A DNA stretch of 64,000 nucleotides from Cerasicoccus sp. TK19100 (lineage in GTDB: Bacteria > Verrucomicrobiota > Verrucomicrobiia > Opitutales > Cerasicoccaceae). This document shows, one piece after another, positions 20,524 through 34,400 of this stretch. The stretch lies in NCBI RefSeq assembly GCF_027257155.1, contig NZ_JAPWDU010000003.1, positions 248,001-312,000 on the forward strand, read 5' to 3'. The notes under the pieces are model-generated. The model did not search any database. It saw nothing but the letters and a program-made list of their open reading frames with translations, and was not told the DNA's origin. Made by a program: the position numbers and the translations under genes. Positions within the stretch are counted from its first letter, which is position 1; every line of letters starts with the position of its first letter.

Positions 20524-21270
20524 ATGAAAAAGAAAGCGACAATTTACCGAATGGTTGCGCCAGATCATTTGTGCCCGTGGGGCATCAAGGCGCTCGATCT
20601 GCTCAAGCGCAACGGCTACCAAGTCGATGATCGTCATCTCGAATCGATGGAGGCAAACAAGGCCTATAAAGAAGAAAACGGCTACGACGAGACACCGCAA
20701 ATTTTCATCGAAGGCGAAAACTTGGGCGGTTACGATGAGCTGCGCGAGCACCTTGGCAAGAAGCCAGATCCAGAGGAGGGAGAAACCTACCAACCAGTCA
20801 TTGCGATCTTTGCAGTAACCTTCCTTATGTCGCTCACAGCGACTTGGGCAATGCTGGGCGCATTGAATTTAATCCGTGTTCTTGAACTGTTTATTGCCTT
20901 TAGCATGTGTGCGCTAGGCATTCAGAAATTGCAGGACCTCAAAGGCTACGCGACCGGTTTTGTGCAGTATGACTTAGTGGCTCAGCGTTATGTGCCTTAC
21001 GCCTATGTCTATGCGTTTATCGAAGCAGGTGGCGGCATTCTGATGATCGCTGGCATACTAACGTGGGTTGTCGCACCAATCGTTCTCATTGCCAGCGTCA
21101 TCGGTGCCGTTTCGATTTTTAAAGCGGTTTACCTTGAAAAGCGTGATCTCAAATGCGCATGCGTCGGCGGTGACAGCAGCGTTCCCTTGGGGTTCATCTC
21201 GCTGACGGAAAACCTAATGATGATCGCCATGGCAGTTTGGATGATGGTGAAGGCCAGCACTCTGGCTTAA
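20524..21270 (+). CDS. Glutaredoxin-MauE/DoxX-like membrane fusion
   Basis: The 248-residue protein fuses an N-terminal glutaredoxin domain (residues 1-~80) to a C-terminal membrane domain of four or so helices like MauE. The redox site reads HLCPWGIKALDLL, a one-cysteine variant of CPYC, and the glutathione-site block is 'DETPQIFIEGENLGGYDEL'. The membrane half has the MauE hallmark 'LKCACVGGDSSVPLGFISL'. MauE supports disulfide formation in methylamine dehydrogenase maturation, so a disulfide or thiol relay role at the membrane is inferred. No mau genes are nearby. It is the last gene before the AT-rich island. Confidence 0.87.
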   Translation: MKKKATIYRMVAPDHLCPWGIKALDLLKRNGYQVDDRHLESMEANKAYKEENGYDETPQIFIEGENLGGYDELREHLGKKPDPEEGETYQPVIAIFAVTFLMSLTATWAMLGALNLIRVLELFIAFSMCALGIQKLQDLKGYATGFVQYDLVAQRYVPYAYVYAFIEAGGGILMIAGILTWVVAPIVLIASVIGAVSIFKAVYLEKRDLKCACVGGDSSVPLGFISLTENLMMIAMAVWMMVKASTLA

Positions 21271-21317
21271 CGCCCAAGTATCGCTTGGATCACGGACAAC
21301 TTCAGGCAGCCATAGCT

Positions 21318-21356
21318 CGCTTCCTGCGAGCGGAGCACGGCCAGCGGTGGACTGTC
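21318..21356 (-). repeat. Displaced copy of the permease gene 3' end (candidate att-like direct repeat)
   Basis: On the minus strand this segment encodes PPLAVLRSQEA, the last residues of the permease at 36316-38841. Over 36322-36360 the two copies agree at about 33 of 38 positions, in the same orientation. They are 15 kb apart, on either side of the toxin island. No other part of the permease is present here. Confidence 0.7.
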
Positions 21357-21449
21357 AGCACTACAACTCCACAAATACACAATAGCCGCCGATCAGCGAA
21401 CCGCAAAGATGCAACAACCAGCCTGCCACCAAAATCTCCCCGATGACCA

Positions 21450-21620
21450 CTTAACCAAAAGACCGAGTAGGCTTTACTCAAACAACAGTGGTGGTGATGC
21501 CTCAACAACAGTGGCTATGTTGGTCAGACAACAGTAGTGTTGTTAGAGAAACAACAGTATAGGCTTTTCCGAAACACAGCAGTAGGCTTTTTGAAAAAGA
21601 CTAGGTAGTCTTTCTTAATT
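21450..21620. repeat. Mosaic short-repeat array, copy 1
   Basis: The array consists of several variants of CAACAACAGTGGCTATGTTG, then GAAACACAGCAGTAGGCTTT, AGGCTTTTTGAAAAAGAC and GGTAGTCTTTC. Units vary and overlap, so it is not a CRISPR array. The same modules in the same relative order appear on the opposite strand at 62440-62620. Confidence 0.75.
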
Positions 21621-21892
21621 TGGCTCAGTTGCTTCGGTTGGCTGACGGGTTAGCGGAGCCATTTTGGACACTCATCGTGAAGCGAGACCAGAGGTAGCTA
21701 GCTGATGCCGGTTAGATGGGCTCTATTCTCTACGTTTGACCCCTTACCCTCAGTCCCCATCACATAGACTCTGGTCAATATATAAATTCTACGTTTGCCC
21801 CATCCCCCGATCCGCGTATTGGTTGGCTGACACTTTACAGCAGGATGATAGAGAAACAGTTCAGATTTTTGATCTATTGGGCTCTCACTTTT

Positions 21893-22468
21893 CTATTCGC
21901 TTCCAGTCCACAGCGATTCGAACTCGAGCCCAGTAAATCCGAGGTTATGGTATTGGGTGTAAAACTCATCATCCTCTGACATTCTACCCGTGTCACAATA
22001 GATGTGTGTTCTTACGGTCTGAGGGAGCTTGAATGGAACGGCATCTCCGAGACGACTAGGATAAAATGAATGGCGACGAATCATTCCAGGCGTGTGCTTG
22101 AACACAGGGCTACGCTCGATGTAAGAGTTCTCAACATCAAGCGCATTTATACAATACGTGACGTTAAGGAAGTATAGATTTTCACCGGTATCTGCTAGTT
22201 TTGCCGGGAGAACTTCGCCTGCTCTTTCCAGTATGTCTAATAAATCACTTTCATAGACATGCTCATCAAAAACAAATTTATCAGAGATCATGCCAAAGAA
22301 GTTTCCCCTCCTACTCAATGGAGTTGATACATAAAATTCATAGTCACCCCATCTATCCCGGCGTTCAGTGCCATCAAAAACGAATGAACCCTGCTCGTCA
22401 GCAAATTTGCTATTGCACGGCATCAGACATTGGAAGTCATTGTCAGGTAATACTCTAAAGATTTCCAT
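21893..22468 (-). CDS. Imm11/DUF1629-type immunity protein for the adjacent toxin
   Basis: This 191-residue soluble protein has no signal peptide. It is placed in the Imm11/DUF1629 immunity family on its overall layout and C-terminal block 'YHNLGFTGLEFESLWTGSE', which matches the family's 'GlxFexlW' ending. It also has a central 'SYIERSPVFKHTPGMIRRHS'. The gene starts 5 nt after the stop of the giant toxin on the same strand, the standard position for a cognate immunity gene. It is predicted to bind and neutralise the C-terminal AHH nuclease. The family call is moderate; the functional inference rests mostly on position. Confidence 0.78.
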   Translation of the reverse strand: MEIFRVLPDNDFQCLMPCNSKFADEQGSFVFDGTERRDRWGDYEFYVSTPLSRRGNFFGMISDKFVFDEHVYESDLLDILERAGEVLPAKLADTGENLYFLNVTYCINALDVENSYIERSPVFKHTPGMIRRHSFYPSRLGDAVPFKLPQTVRTHIYCDTGRMSEDDEFYTQYHNLGFTGLEFESLWTGSE

Positions 22469-22473
22469 ACTGC

Positions 22474-25400
22474 TTAATTATGAATCTTGATATCTCCATC
22501 AATAATTTTTACCGCGATTTCTTGTAGTTTATCCCGAATCTCATCGGCGGTAGGATCGGGCCCCAAGGACTCTAGCTCAGCAAGCACATCTTGGTAATAC
22601 TTTCTTGGATGGGAACCATTATGCCTCACTGGCCCCAAAACAGCCGCATAACCTTGAGGAGCCTTAGTGTTTGGTAGAAATACCCCGTTAGCCGCCTCAT
22701 CCAAGTGCACCTTGACCTTGTCTCCTTTTCCTAATATTTGACGTATCTGATCACACTCTGGATACCTGTAATCTCCGTGCGCAACAATATGATGTGGTGT
22801 AGTATATGGCGGTCGGGTAACGCCCGAAATCTCAAGATTCTGGCCAAGCTTTCTAGCGCTGTAGTTCGTATGACTTATCTTCTGATCTTGAATATTCCTT
22901 CTCCAAGTAGGCTTAATATTGGAGCCGAAAATGAAATAGCTTTTCCTGACCTCATTGAATGTTCTTAGCTCAACGGGTAAATTTCTAACCGCAGATGATG
23001 TAGCTAAAGCTTTAAACTCGTCATATGCTTTAATTACATCATTATTATGCTTATACAGCAATTCCGACATAACTTCGAAAGCTTCCTGACATGACCTTAA
23101 GGTCATATTATGCACCCACACTCCAGGCTCTCCGGCGAAATAGGTGTGGAAGTCAGCGACTTCGAAGTTATACGTCGTGAACGTCTCGCCCAGTGGAGCA
23201 TTCTCTATTTGGATCGAGACAATCGTGGCATTGGAGCCGTTATGTAAAAGAACACTATCCCCTATTGTTAATTCATCGGCGGGGATAAATTCCGCGACGG
23301 ATTCAATCCAGAACGGGTGTTCGCCGGTGCAAACGAGGGTTTGCTCGCTAGACCACGCATCATCGCCATCATCGCCCGAGCCACTCTGGATTGTAATGTG
23401 GTATAGACGCTCCGGATGGGTGATAATTGTGTCCAGCACGACTTTGTCCGCCATCACGCCGGTTTCGGGATCACGCGAGAGGACAAAATCGCCAGGTTGA
23501 ACTGTCTGGATAGCCTGATAGCCATGCGGCGTCAGGACCGGAGTACCGGCAACAAAACACATTTTCGTAGTTGCGAGCTCACCCGCATTGGTCGCTAGCT
23601 TAACGCCCAGTGGCTTAAGCTTTTTGAGTTCGTCAGTGGAAGGGATGCCATCCACCCAGCTATCGGCAGACGTGCTGGGCCACTCACCTACCCAATCCTT
23701 TAAGCCTGGCCGCTTACACAGCCGCTCAATAAACTTAACCTTGGATAATTTTGCCGGCGGCACGACCATCGATACGATTTCGAAAGCAAACTTACCAACG
23801 ATGAAACTCTTACCAAACGTCGAATAACTATCGTACTGCTCGGCAATCGAATCCATAATGCCAATAGCCTTTTCCACATATTCCGTATATTCAGCCACGA
23901 GCTCACCAACCTCTTCGTCATCACCGGTCAACACTGCCAATACATAGGCATTTCGATCAGCTTGCAGCTTGATAACTATTTGGCCAAATGCTTTAACAAA
24001 GTTACCTGCGGATTCGAGGGTGGCAGACATGGCTTGAATACTCTGCTCATGCATGATTTCAACAACCTCATCATCATAGAACAAGCGAAGCACAGTCCGC
24101 CCATCGTTCGAATTTATGATAGCGAAGCTGGTAAGATTTACCGCGATTTCGTGAATATCAGTTACAGTGGTCCATCCTCCATTTCCAAACCCATAAAGGA
24201 CACCAAATACTGCAGCATCTTCAGGAGACATTTTTGCAACTGCCTCCTGGAGCACTGGAGGGATATCGCCAAGTGGGTCACCCTGAACAAGGTTTTCAAG
24301 ATCCACAGTAGGCTTAGACCAGCCAAAACTTAGCGCCAACCATACCTCTGGAGCGCTAGACTCAGACAATTGCCAGTAATTATCGTTAGGCCTATCCAAC
24401 CCAGCAGGGCCCATGGCCATGTCTATTGCAAATGAATCAACGGGATTCATTACATAAACAACCGTATCAAATCCATCTTCAGTCGGCGTGGCTAGTTCAG
24501 CTTTAAGCTGTTCCAACAACGCACCTGGTCCTTCATGTATTTCAGTAAACGGGTGGAATACCCGATCATCTCCCTGTGGAATGAGAAGCTCTTCCCCAGA
24601 GCTGATGGTAAAGCCATCGTAATCTGGATATTCCCATATTTCGACTTCCCGCTGAATGACGCCGGTAAAGATGTCCAAATCACTGACGGAATTACTAACC
24701 GAATGGATGGATATAATTCCCGTAATCTGATCATCCAGCGTAGCCGTAAATTGCGATACGCTACCTAGGTCTGGATCTGGCAGACAATCCAGTTGAACAA
24801 AGGGTATCGGGTCACCATATTGATCGACTTGATCCGTAGTGAATACATTCGTCGCTATGCCAGTCTCGACCAATGTATATGACAGCGTTGTACCGCCCTC
24901 CAACCAAAGAGAAGCATTCACCGTGTCAATGACGGTATCATCTAAGCCTGACGGAAACTCAACGGTCAATTCAGACGAGTTCACGTACTCCGTTGTCGTC
25001 AACTCGGCACTCACGGTGACGGTGGCATCCGCATGCCCCCATAAACCATCTTCCCCTGGGTCTTTAACCAGGATGGTTACCAAGTTCACTCCTTCGAGCA
25101 ATTCAAGATCACCCGTAATGAAATCATTGATCGGCCCGCTGTAGGGATAAGGTCGGCGGTAATTCTCCTCATCAACATCCTTCTCATAGTCATTGATATC
25201 GATGATCGCTACCGGCGATTCACCTCCATTCAAGTACACTTCTGCTGTGTCAATAATACCAGCATCGCCATAGCGGATATCGCATAGATCAGATAGGATT
25301 GTGCCCTTGATCTTTAATTGACCAATAATCGATTTGTCATCAGCCGACACCCCAATGCTGTTTATTTGAACGTAATCTAATTCAATTCGCGGGACAGGTT

Positions 25401-28400
25401 GAGACAAGGTAATCCGGCGCGTTTCCTCCAATCCGCTGCCATCCTCCTTGGGCTGAGCAATGAATCGCCGCAGATTCGTCGTGGCTATTGTATCACTAAA
25501 GACAGGTGATGAATCATCATCCAAGGAACCATCATCCGGATAGAGGCTTAACGTAATCGTCTCACCCGCAACTTCCTCGCTGGAAGCCACCGCCTCTAGA
25601 TATACCGTAATTTGAGCGCCTCCAGGTGCTCCAATACTATCTGGGCTTAGGTATACGTCTGAAGGAATAAAATCACCGGTAGAACCACCCAGTTCAGATA
25701 CAGCGGAATTCGCTGAACGAATGACTGTATTATCCTCTAGCCAAAGACGCATAGTCCCAGATGCAGGTGTATATACATCGTTGTCATCTGAATCCAGTGA
25801 TGCAGTCGCAACCAATGGGTCTGAAGCATTATAAGTAAACTTCACCTTGTAGTTTCCGACAACCCCGGGATCGGGCAACCGAACCGAAACGGGGGTGAAA
25901 GAAGCACTTTCCAGAATACCCAACTCCTCAGGATAGCGAACACCGTCCAGTTCAAACATGTCCGACATTCCATCCGCATAGTCTGGCACAAAGTCAGAAT
26001 CGATATCACCGTTGTTGGCATATACAATTTTTCCGACCTTGGAAATATCTGGATTCTCGGCATTGAAACCAGTTAATTTGTTGGGATCTTCAACAAGCTC
26101 TTCAGCATACGATTCATCTGGGCTATCCAAGCCATTCGTATTATCCGAATCGATATCGATATCTACCCATTGGAAGCTGAAGCCCTGCACGTATTCAACA
26201 ACAGGTGGCGTGTTATCGACGACCTCATCGATACTTTCGTCGGCGTAGCTGATATACAGGAAGGTGGGTTCCAGAAATGCGCCGAATTTTACCGCTTCAA
26301 CGTAGAGTGTGGTTGAGATTACACCCGTGTCAGAGTCAGCAACAAACCCAAGCTGATCCAGGTCAACGTATTTACCAGATGGAACGAAGTGGGCACCGCT
26401 TGAGTTATCAGTAATCGTGGAGGCACTGCGAAGGGCATCACCGTTTTGCGTCCAGATACGAATCGTGCCATCGCTTGGCAGTTCGTAATCGTAACCACCC
26501 GATCCATTGGCCGTGGCGCTCATGGCATTGGGGTCAGAGGCATCATAAACGATGCGCAGCTTAATGCCGCTAGTGGAGGAGAACTCATCTGGGAGCACTA
26601 ATTTTAAGGGATAGAAGTCAGCGCTTTCAACGAATGGCTCTTCGAGCGTCGGATGCACACCATGGCTTTCAAATTTGTTTGAGAGGCCATCCGCAAAGTT
26701 CGGCACGCCATCCCCATCGATATCGCCACTGTTAACCGACAGCGCGACGTTGGTAGGCGTCATGAAGGCCGAGGTAAATGCCAGAATCTGAAAATCCTCT
26801 CCCCAAGCTCCGGGACCATAATTTTTATCAAATGTGCTTGCAGGCTCCGTTGGCTCTTTAGTGTCGTCTATTTCAGATGGTGTTGCTTCACCACCATCGA
26901 CCACAGGTACAGCATCCAATTCTGAGCCCGTTTTGCCTATAGAGTGCTTTTCAGGCAAATAGAACTTCCCCCACGGCTCATCGAGATTTCCGCATAGCTG
27001 TGTTCCATAATAGACAATCTCATACTCTACCATTCCGGTTCCCTCCTCGCGCGCGAGGCTATTGATGAATTCGGTGGCCAGTATTGGCTGGTGGTAGAAC
27101 GGCTCTTCCTCCGAATGGAAGGACAATGGATCCGTTAAGGTATAGTTTACGATATCGAATGGGTTACCCTGATTACCAGGAAACTCCCAGACCAAGAGCG
27201 TTCGATTGTTATCCTCATCGTGGATCAACTGAGTAAAGTTTTCATTTACCTCAAAATCCTCAATATCAGTCCTCAACAAACCCGTAACACGGACCATACC
27301 CGCATTAGCAAAATAGCCCCGCGTTTCAGCGCCTCCCATCAGCCAAACATCCCATGGGGCATCCGATTGAACTTCCGCTTCCACAACGCCAGTCACCGGA
27401 TCTTTAACATAGTCGTAGGTGACAGGATAGTAGATACGGTGATCTACCTCAGCATGATCAACCCCACCGTGTTCACAATCATACATCCGGAGAATGTTGC
27501 GTACATTAAGCTGATTCTCACCAGTAAGCGGATTCGTCCCATTTTTATACTCATCCAGGTTAGTGTATCCATCGCCATCGGGATCAGCATCAAAATCATC
27601 CGCTGCAAATGTGTCATTCGCCGGATCCAAATAGTCATCAGGGTCAAAGCCATAGTGCACCTCCCATTCATCAGGCATACCGTCATTGTCTGTGTCGACT
27701 AGACTTCCACCACCACTTCCGGGATTTCCGCCACCATTGCCAGGGTCTCCGCTGCCATTGCCAGGGTCTCCGTTTTGATACGGGGCCAGGGGCTCATCAT
27801 CAATACCAACAAAGCGGGTAGGATCTAGATACTCAGTGTAATTGTCTTGCGAATCCCCATCCAGGTTACCCGTAGCATCAGACGGATCTTTAGGGTTTAA
27901 CCCGTCCATGAAAGTTTCAAAACCATCATCAATTCCATCCCCATCAGTATCCACCGAGAGCGGATTCAAACCGTTGGCGACTTCGAAACCGTCACTAAGC
28001 CCATCGAACTCTCCGACCTCACCACTAATATAATCACTGTCGCTTTTCATGGGATCAGTGATCACAAATACATCAATGGGAGTTTGACCAACAATTGCAA
28101 TAGTTACGGTTTGCCCAGCAACCTCTTGGTAGTCTGTCAGACCATCCCCGTCACTATCATCCCATTTCGGATGCGATGTATAGTAGCCTACCGGCAATTC
28201 TACGCCAAGAGGAGCCGGAATAATCACTCCACCGTCAATTTTGTAGCCAGCTATTTCAACACCATCTGGAATCGTATCGCCGTCTGAGTCAATTTTATCA
28301 GGGTTCGTGTGATTGACATACTCCTGATATTCATTACTTCCATCGTCATCTCGATCCTTGTAGCCATCTCTGGATGGGTGAGCTGGATCAGCAATTACAT

Positions 28401-31400
28401 CCAACTCAGAAATGGAAAGCGCTCGATCATAAGTGCGCCAATCATCAATCTTCATTCCGAGTGCCGTGATGGGCACAGTTCTTAACGCCCCGATATGGAA
28501 TGGCCGATCATTATCAATAAATGAGATACCAGTGTCAGCCGGAATCATTGGTCGATGTGCTAATTCAACCAGACCAGGCTGCTCACCCTCTACATAGTGA
28601 TAGCCAGCGGGCTTATCTTCACGCAGAACACGAAGCGTAAGATCTGACTGATCATATATAATTTCCACGTGGTGCCAAACCCCTGGCTCGATACCGAAAA
28701 TTGTTGCAGTTAAATCGTCGGTAGGCAGTCCACCAGTATCCAAACAAGCCGCTGTAAAGGTCAGTGTTTGCTCCCAAGGATTAATCGTCCCCTTATAGCT
28801 ACCCGCTTTATTAAATATCGTGCATTCACCAGATAAATTCTCATAAGAACCTGGCTCAGTCCAATTCAACCAAAACGCTATGGTGAAACCGACCTCATTT
28901 AATTCCAAATCGTCGTCGTCTGGTACCGTCAAGTAACCGATATCATCCATTGAACTCTCTTCGTCGCCCAACGATAGGCTACTGGAGTATTCTACATCGA
29001 AAATATTGAGTTCTTTAATCGAAGCTTCGCCAATCATAAAGGCGTCATTGAAGCGATGAATCTCCGACTGGACAGAACTGGTAAGTAAAGAACGGTCATA
29101 CACACGATTCTTGTCGAAATCATCGAATGTATACCAAACAACCAAACCGTTCATTCCACTTATTGGATTCAAAGGCACCGGATGAGCTGGATTGATACCC
29201 AGCTCATAAGCATCAGGCAGGCCATCGGCGTCCGTATCGTAATAGTTCGGCAGCAAACCAGCATTGAATTCTGTAATATTAGATAACCCATCGTTATCTA
29301 AGTCATCCGCACTATCATCAGTCGTAGGATCGAGCTTATGAGCTAGCTCATATCCATCGAACATTCCATCCCCAGACTGACCTTCACTATCCGACCTTGT
29401 AGAATGTAAGCCTGAATATAATGTCCCCTCTAACGCATCAGGGACTAAATCATTGTCACTGTCGCTGAAGCTATTCCCCAATTGATAATAATCCCAGATA
29501 GTCACACCCGGTAAACGCACCGCATCCCATAACGAATCGAAAGTGCCGTTGGGATCCCACCCCATGCGGACTTCCAAGCCATCAAGGATACCGTTTTCAT
29601 CTGTGATAAATCCGGCGGAATCCAAATCCCACACAAGTTCCCCTACATTGGGAACAAACTTATAACGCGACAAAGTAATCGCATTCCCTTGACCATCAGT
29701 TACTGGCTCCCCGAAAAGCTCCAATTCAACCTGTTCAACTATGTCGACTGCTACATCTAATGCGTCGTAGGGCCTAAGATAATAACTAGGGTAAACATAA
29801 TCTAGATAATCAAAATGAAATACGTCGAAATACTCTTCAGGAAATTGCTTGCTGGAATTGTCAATATTGAGGAATGGGGCAGCCGTTAGCGGGTCCAAGT
29901 AATAAAAACCCGGATTTATCGCGGCATCAGGCACAGGATAGCCATCCTCACCAAATATGACTTCATTCTGAGAAAAATCTGCATGGCGATATGGGATGTA
30001 GCCTAAAGGATAAGCATCAAAGTCTTTTGTTGCTGGATCCAAAAATGGACGCCCATTCTCATAATCAAAAACTTCCTGCCACTTTCCAGGAATGTTTACA
30101 GGAATGCTCTCACTGCCTGCCGAGACCCTCAGTGGCTGCATGTTTTCTATATCGATTTCAATATCGCTGTTAACCTTTGTGGGATTAGCAGCGTATTGAT
30201 ACTCTTCAACATTCAACAACCCATCTCCATCAAAGTCAGTGCCCCCATCCGCCCAATCAAGCGGATCAAATGCATAGAGCATTTCCCAGCCGTCTGGCAT
30301 GCCATCACCGTCGGTATCCGGATACCTTGGGTCAGTATTTGACACCAACTCCTCATAGTTAGTTAGACCATCCCTATCAGGGTCGCCTTCCTTGCCAAAA
30401 TCAGGATTAGACTGCTGATCAAAAGGATTGTTCGTTCCATCATCAAGCGGATCCAATCCATACTTAATCTCCCAGTTATCAGGTAAATCATCCGAGTCGG
30501 TGTCGGCGCTGCGGGCATTTGTGCCGTATAACGCTTCAATCAAGTCATCAAGCGGGTAGTTCGGGTAAGCGCTTTCGTCAACCAAGTCAGAATTCGTATT
30601 ATTGATCAGACCCCCGGTGTAGAAGCCTTCTGTATAATCGGAAAGCTTGTCACCATCCGAATCCGTCGTCGCCCCCATCATGAATGCAGCAGGCCTTCCT
30701 CGATAAAAGCCTCCGCCGACAATAATTCCGTTGTTATTTATGTCATGAGCAACCGTTAGTTCCCAATCGCTACCAACCAGATCGTTCAGGTCGACAATCG
30801 AGGTGGTGTCTGGAGTACCAAGTTCATATCGATACAGAAATGCGTGCTTCTCATTACGCTTAAATTCAAAGGGAAAATCAAAATCTAGATCCGTGTCTTT
30901 ATCAAAAGAATCGTCAACGGCTACCCCAATTAATGAAGTTATCTCTAGGAAGGGGCTACCAGCCCGAGTATACGACGATCCAACGATGTTAAGATGACCA
31001 TCAATAATTTCGGCCGACAAAGCTTCACTACCAAATCCTCCTAGCGCGGCGATACCATTGCTCACCAGCAATATTGGAGCATTTAAATCATCGTCGTCAC
31101 CCTGCCAATCGCGTTCCCCTAGAGCCTCGAAGTTACCAAAAGCAGCAAGCTTCGGCCGAGCCAGGTACCACATGCCAGAAATGCTTGGAATATGATTTCT
31201 CCAACCTATTTTATAGCCTAGGTAGTACCAGAATCTAGACTCCCCTACCCAAAAGCTCTCTTCTTCGTTTTTTACAACATCTATGGCCCGTCCATTATGT
31301 GACCACGGATCGTCCGCCTTTGTGGATGCAATGTATGAACTATTTGGCCAGTACCAAGGCAAGGTAGGTAGCGTCGGCCAATCCGCAGCCATACGGAAAT

Positions 31401-34400
31401 AACCTTCAAACTCAAATGGTCGATAATCAGCCTCCGGGTGCCAATCGACAACGAGAACTCGTCTGCGTTCGTCCAAATCTGGCGATATACGCCATCGCTC
31501 TACATTATGCTGACCGACAACCACCTCACCCGAATCTGAAATGCCCCATGCCCTGTTCAACCCCGGATTCTCTTTCCAAATGTCGTATTCTTCAAGCGCA
31601 CCACCGAGGTGAGCATAGAATGCGCGCGAGAAATCTGGCGATATATCATAGTAGCCAACGGAAACATCATTATCGCTGATATCCGTCAACATAGACGCGT
31701 TTCCGCTAAGCCAGCGTCCAGCCCACTCGGCGTTTTCATACCGCCACTCAACCGCTCGCTGCAAGCCCGTGCCATCCCGCGCCCATCCCGCAGCATGCCC
31801 ATTAATGTTGATTGCCCGCGCTTCGCCATAGTACTCACCACCGTCAACCAAAAGACGCTTCCCAAAAGGTACATCCAACGACCAAACCATAGGGTAACCG
31901 GAACCCGTTCCAGATACAAAGGGCAATTCGTCTACTGTAGTATCAGATATCCCATACGCCATATCCCCCCCCTCAAGCTGCACAATTTCGTAGCCCCCTT
32001 GCTGAAAATCCTCTAAGGTTATCGCGATGGGACGAGTTCGGGCGATCACGCGATTACCTCGATACGCAACCGCATAGACATAATATGAGCCAGGAAATAT
32101 CTCATAATCAATAATGCGATATGGCGCGGATGACACCTCTCCTAGCGCCGTGTGATTTTCTGGATTTTCTTGGTCGCCAAATCTACCCGCACTGTAAAAA
32201 GCTACTTTATCGACGTGAGCACTACCGATATCCAATACTGCATCCAGTACAATCTCAGCTGATGCACCCACGAGCGATAGTGGGCGCCGTGGAGACGCTA
32301 GACGCAGCGTAACCGTTTGCTCTCTTAGATACTGCTCAAACAGTTTATAATTCAGACGATTAATTTCCTTATTTGTGAGAGCTCTGCTGTATACACGGAA
32401 ATCAAAAATATCAAAGGGTGTTGGCTCCAACTCACCGTCGGATGCTCCTAAAACCATATCGTCCGCCAAAAACGAGATGACGTTTTCGCTTGCATCGAAT
32501 ACAGATTCCGAGACGAGCATTCCATCTTGAAAAATGGAAACCGTGCGAGTGCTCGCAACTTCATCTAATTCCGAAGTAATGATTAGAACCTGTCCCAGCC
32601 CCCCCTCAAGTAAACCGTCTATTTGGTCATCCTCACCTGAATCCGGCAATATACTCAGATAATTTGACTCCTGATCTCGGATCAGCTTCCACCCCCCCAG
32701 ATCTCCAGTCCCAGGATGCGAATCAAAGACCTGCTCGCCGTAAGATCCGTAACCACCAATGGCCGTGGTTAACGCTACAGTGAAATCACCGTTATAGCCA
32801 AACGTGCCATCCCCACTCGCAGGCGAGAAGGTTAACGCATCATTAACACCATCAAACCGAAGACGCAAAACTCCATTCTCCTCAACATATAGAGGCATCT
32901 GATCCGACAAAGATGCATTAAATGCATTCCCCCTACCGCTCACATCATACCAAGCAGAGACACGACTAGTGCCACCGCTCAACTCGACCCCCTCAAGTGC
33001 ATTAGCATGAAATAATAAGCCGCCACGTTCGAGGAATAGTAATTCAATTGTCTCAGCAGATAGTGCCGCGTCATAAACACGAACTTCGTCTAGAGCACCC
33101 CATAGGCCCGACACACTGCCAGAGGGGAAATCGCCAAGCGTCAATGAATGAGGGCTTGCAGCTAACCCTGACATGAGACCGCTGCCTACAATGCCTCCGC
33201 CCGGCTCGCCACCTAACCAAACATTACCACCGAGCAACTTCTGACCATTCACATAAAATGTAGGCTCATAACCATCAAGAACATTATCCCATTCAAGTGT
33301 GAAGGCAATATGATGCCAAGAACCATCCTCTAAAGCTACTCCGCGGACCACATACTGCTCAGAGCTGTTCCCACCAAAAGTTAATCGATTCTGCAGAGGG
33401 TTGTATTCAATTTCATAGCCCCCGAGAGCATTCCATTGGGACTTGCTTGAAATCAACCTTTCATAGCGAGACAAATCCGTTGTTCCTTCCTCAAATTTCA
33501 CCCACAGTGACAGCGTCAACTCTCCAGTAATAGCAAGGGCATCATTATACTCTGCCTTCAACTTCCGACCACCATCATTCAATGGATTTGCGAAATGAAT
33601 TGCTTCAGCACCTATACCATCAGTGTAATTTGCATTATAAATATCCAAGTCGATTCCGCTGGCACCGTGATCATCGACTGTTAGTAAATTGCCTTCATCA
33701 AACCTCCAATGACTAACCAATGAGAACAATGTGGGGTTAATATCAATTACAGTAAATTCAAGTGCATCAGAAGCGATGTAGGGCATTGAGCCGGATTGAT
33801 CAGCAATCGAATCATAAGTCACAGCTAGAGCAAAACCAAATGTGCCCGCTTCAGTAGCATTGAAAGATGGACTCAACGCTATAGGATCATCAATCGTTAC
33901 GTCTTCTAAATCCTGGCCATCGGATGCACTTTCCAAGGTCCATTGATAGCTGTCAGGCACTTGTTCAACTATCGAGCCAATACTAATACCAGAATACACC
34001 CTGACAGATGGCTCATAAGGCAACTCATTTATAAACGCCAATACAGCGCCACCAGAGTCAACAGTGGGGAGATAGGGTGGCAAAGAAAGCGCAGACAAAG
34101 GAACTACATGTCTTGACACATCCTCATATTCCCAAGCCAACTCAACACTCCCGCCTCCAGAAGCTCCTGACACCTGACGTATCTCAAAATAGTATTTATT
34201 CCCCGATTCGAACTCGCATATGCCTTCCTTAGCTTTTGACTGATCAGTTACACCATCCAATTCAATAAATGTATGAACAGAAGCAGGATTAGAATTTGAG
34301 CTGAGGAGCAGTTCAGCATCAGATGTTCCTGATAAGAAAAACGTGTACCGGCCAGATTTTGGCGCATGGATATATCCACGAATGACATTTGCTGTTCCCG

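Larger units (their letters stand above)
21271..21892. other. Repeat-rich boundary region with no gene
   Basis: No credible gene is seen here. In order it contains: a copy of the 3' end of the permease gene (21318-21356); the CAACAACAGT/AGGCTTTT mosaic array (21450-21620); a 21-nt block at 21624-21644, of which 20 nt recur inverted at 61206-61225; and two direct copies of TCTACGTTTG (21729-21738 and 21788-21797), each followed by pyrimidine-rich sequence. It looks like layered insertion scars at the edge of the toxin island. Confidence 0.7.

Noticed and set aside
21450..21620. CRISPR-like appearance of the short-repeat array
   Set aside because: Units are shorter than CRISPR repeats, vary in sequence and overlap; there are no equal spacers and no cas genes. 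The same holds for 62440-62620.
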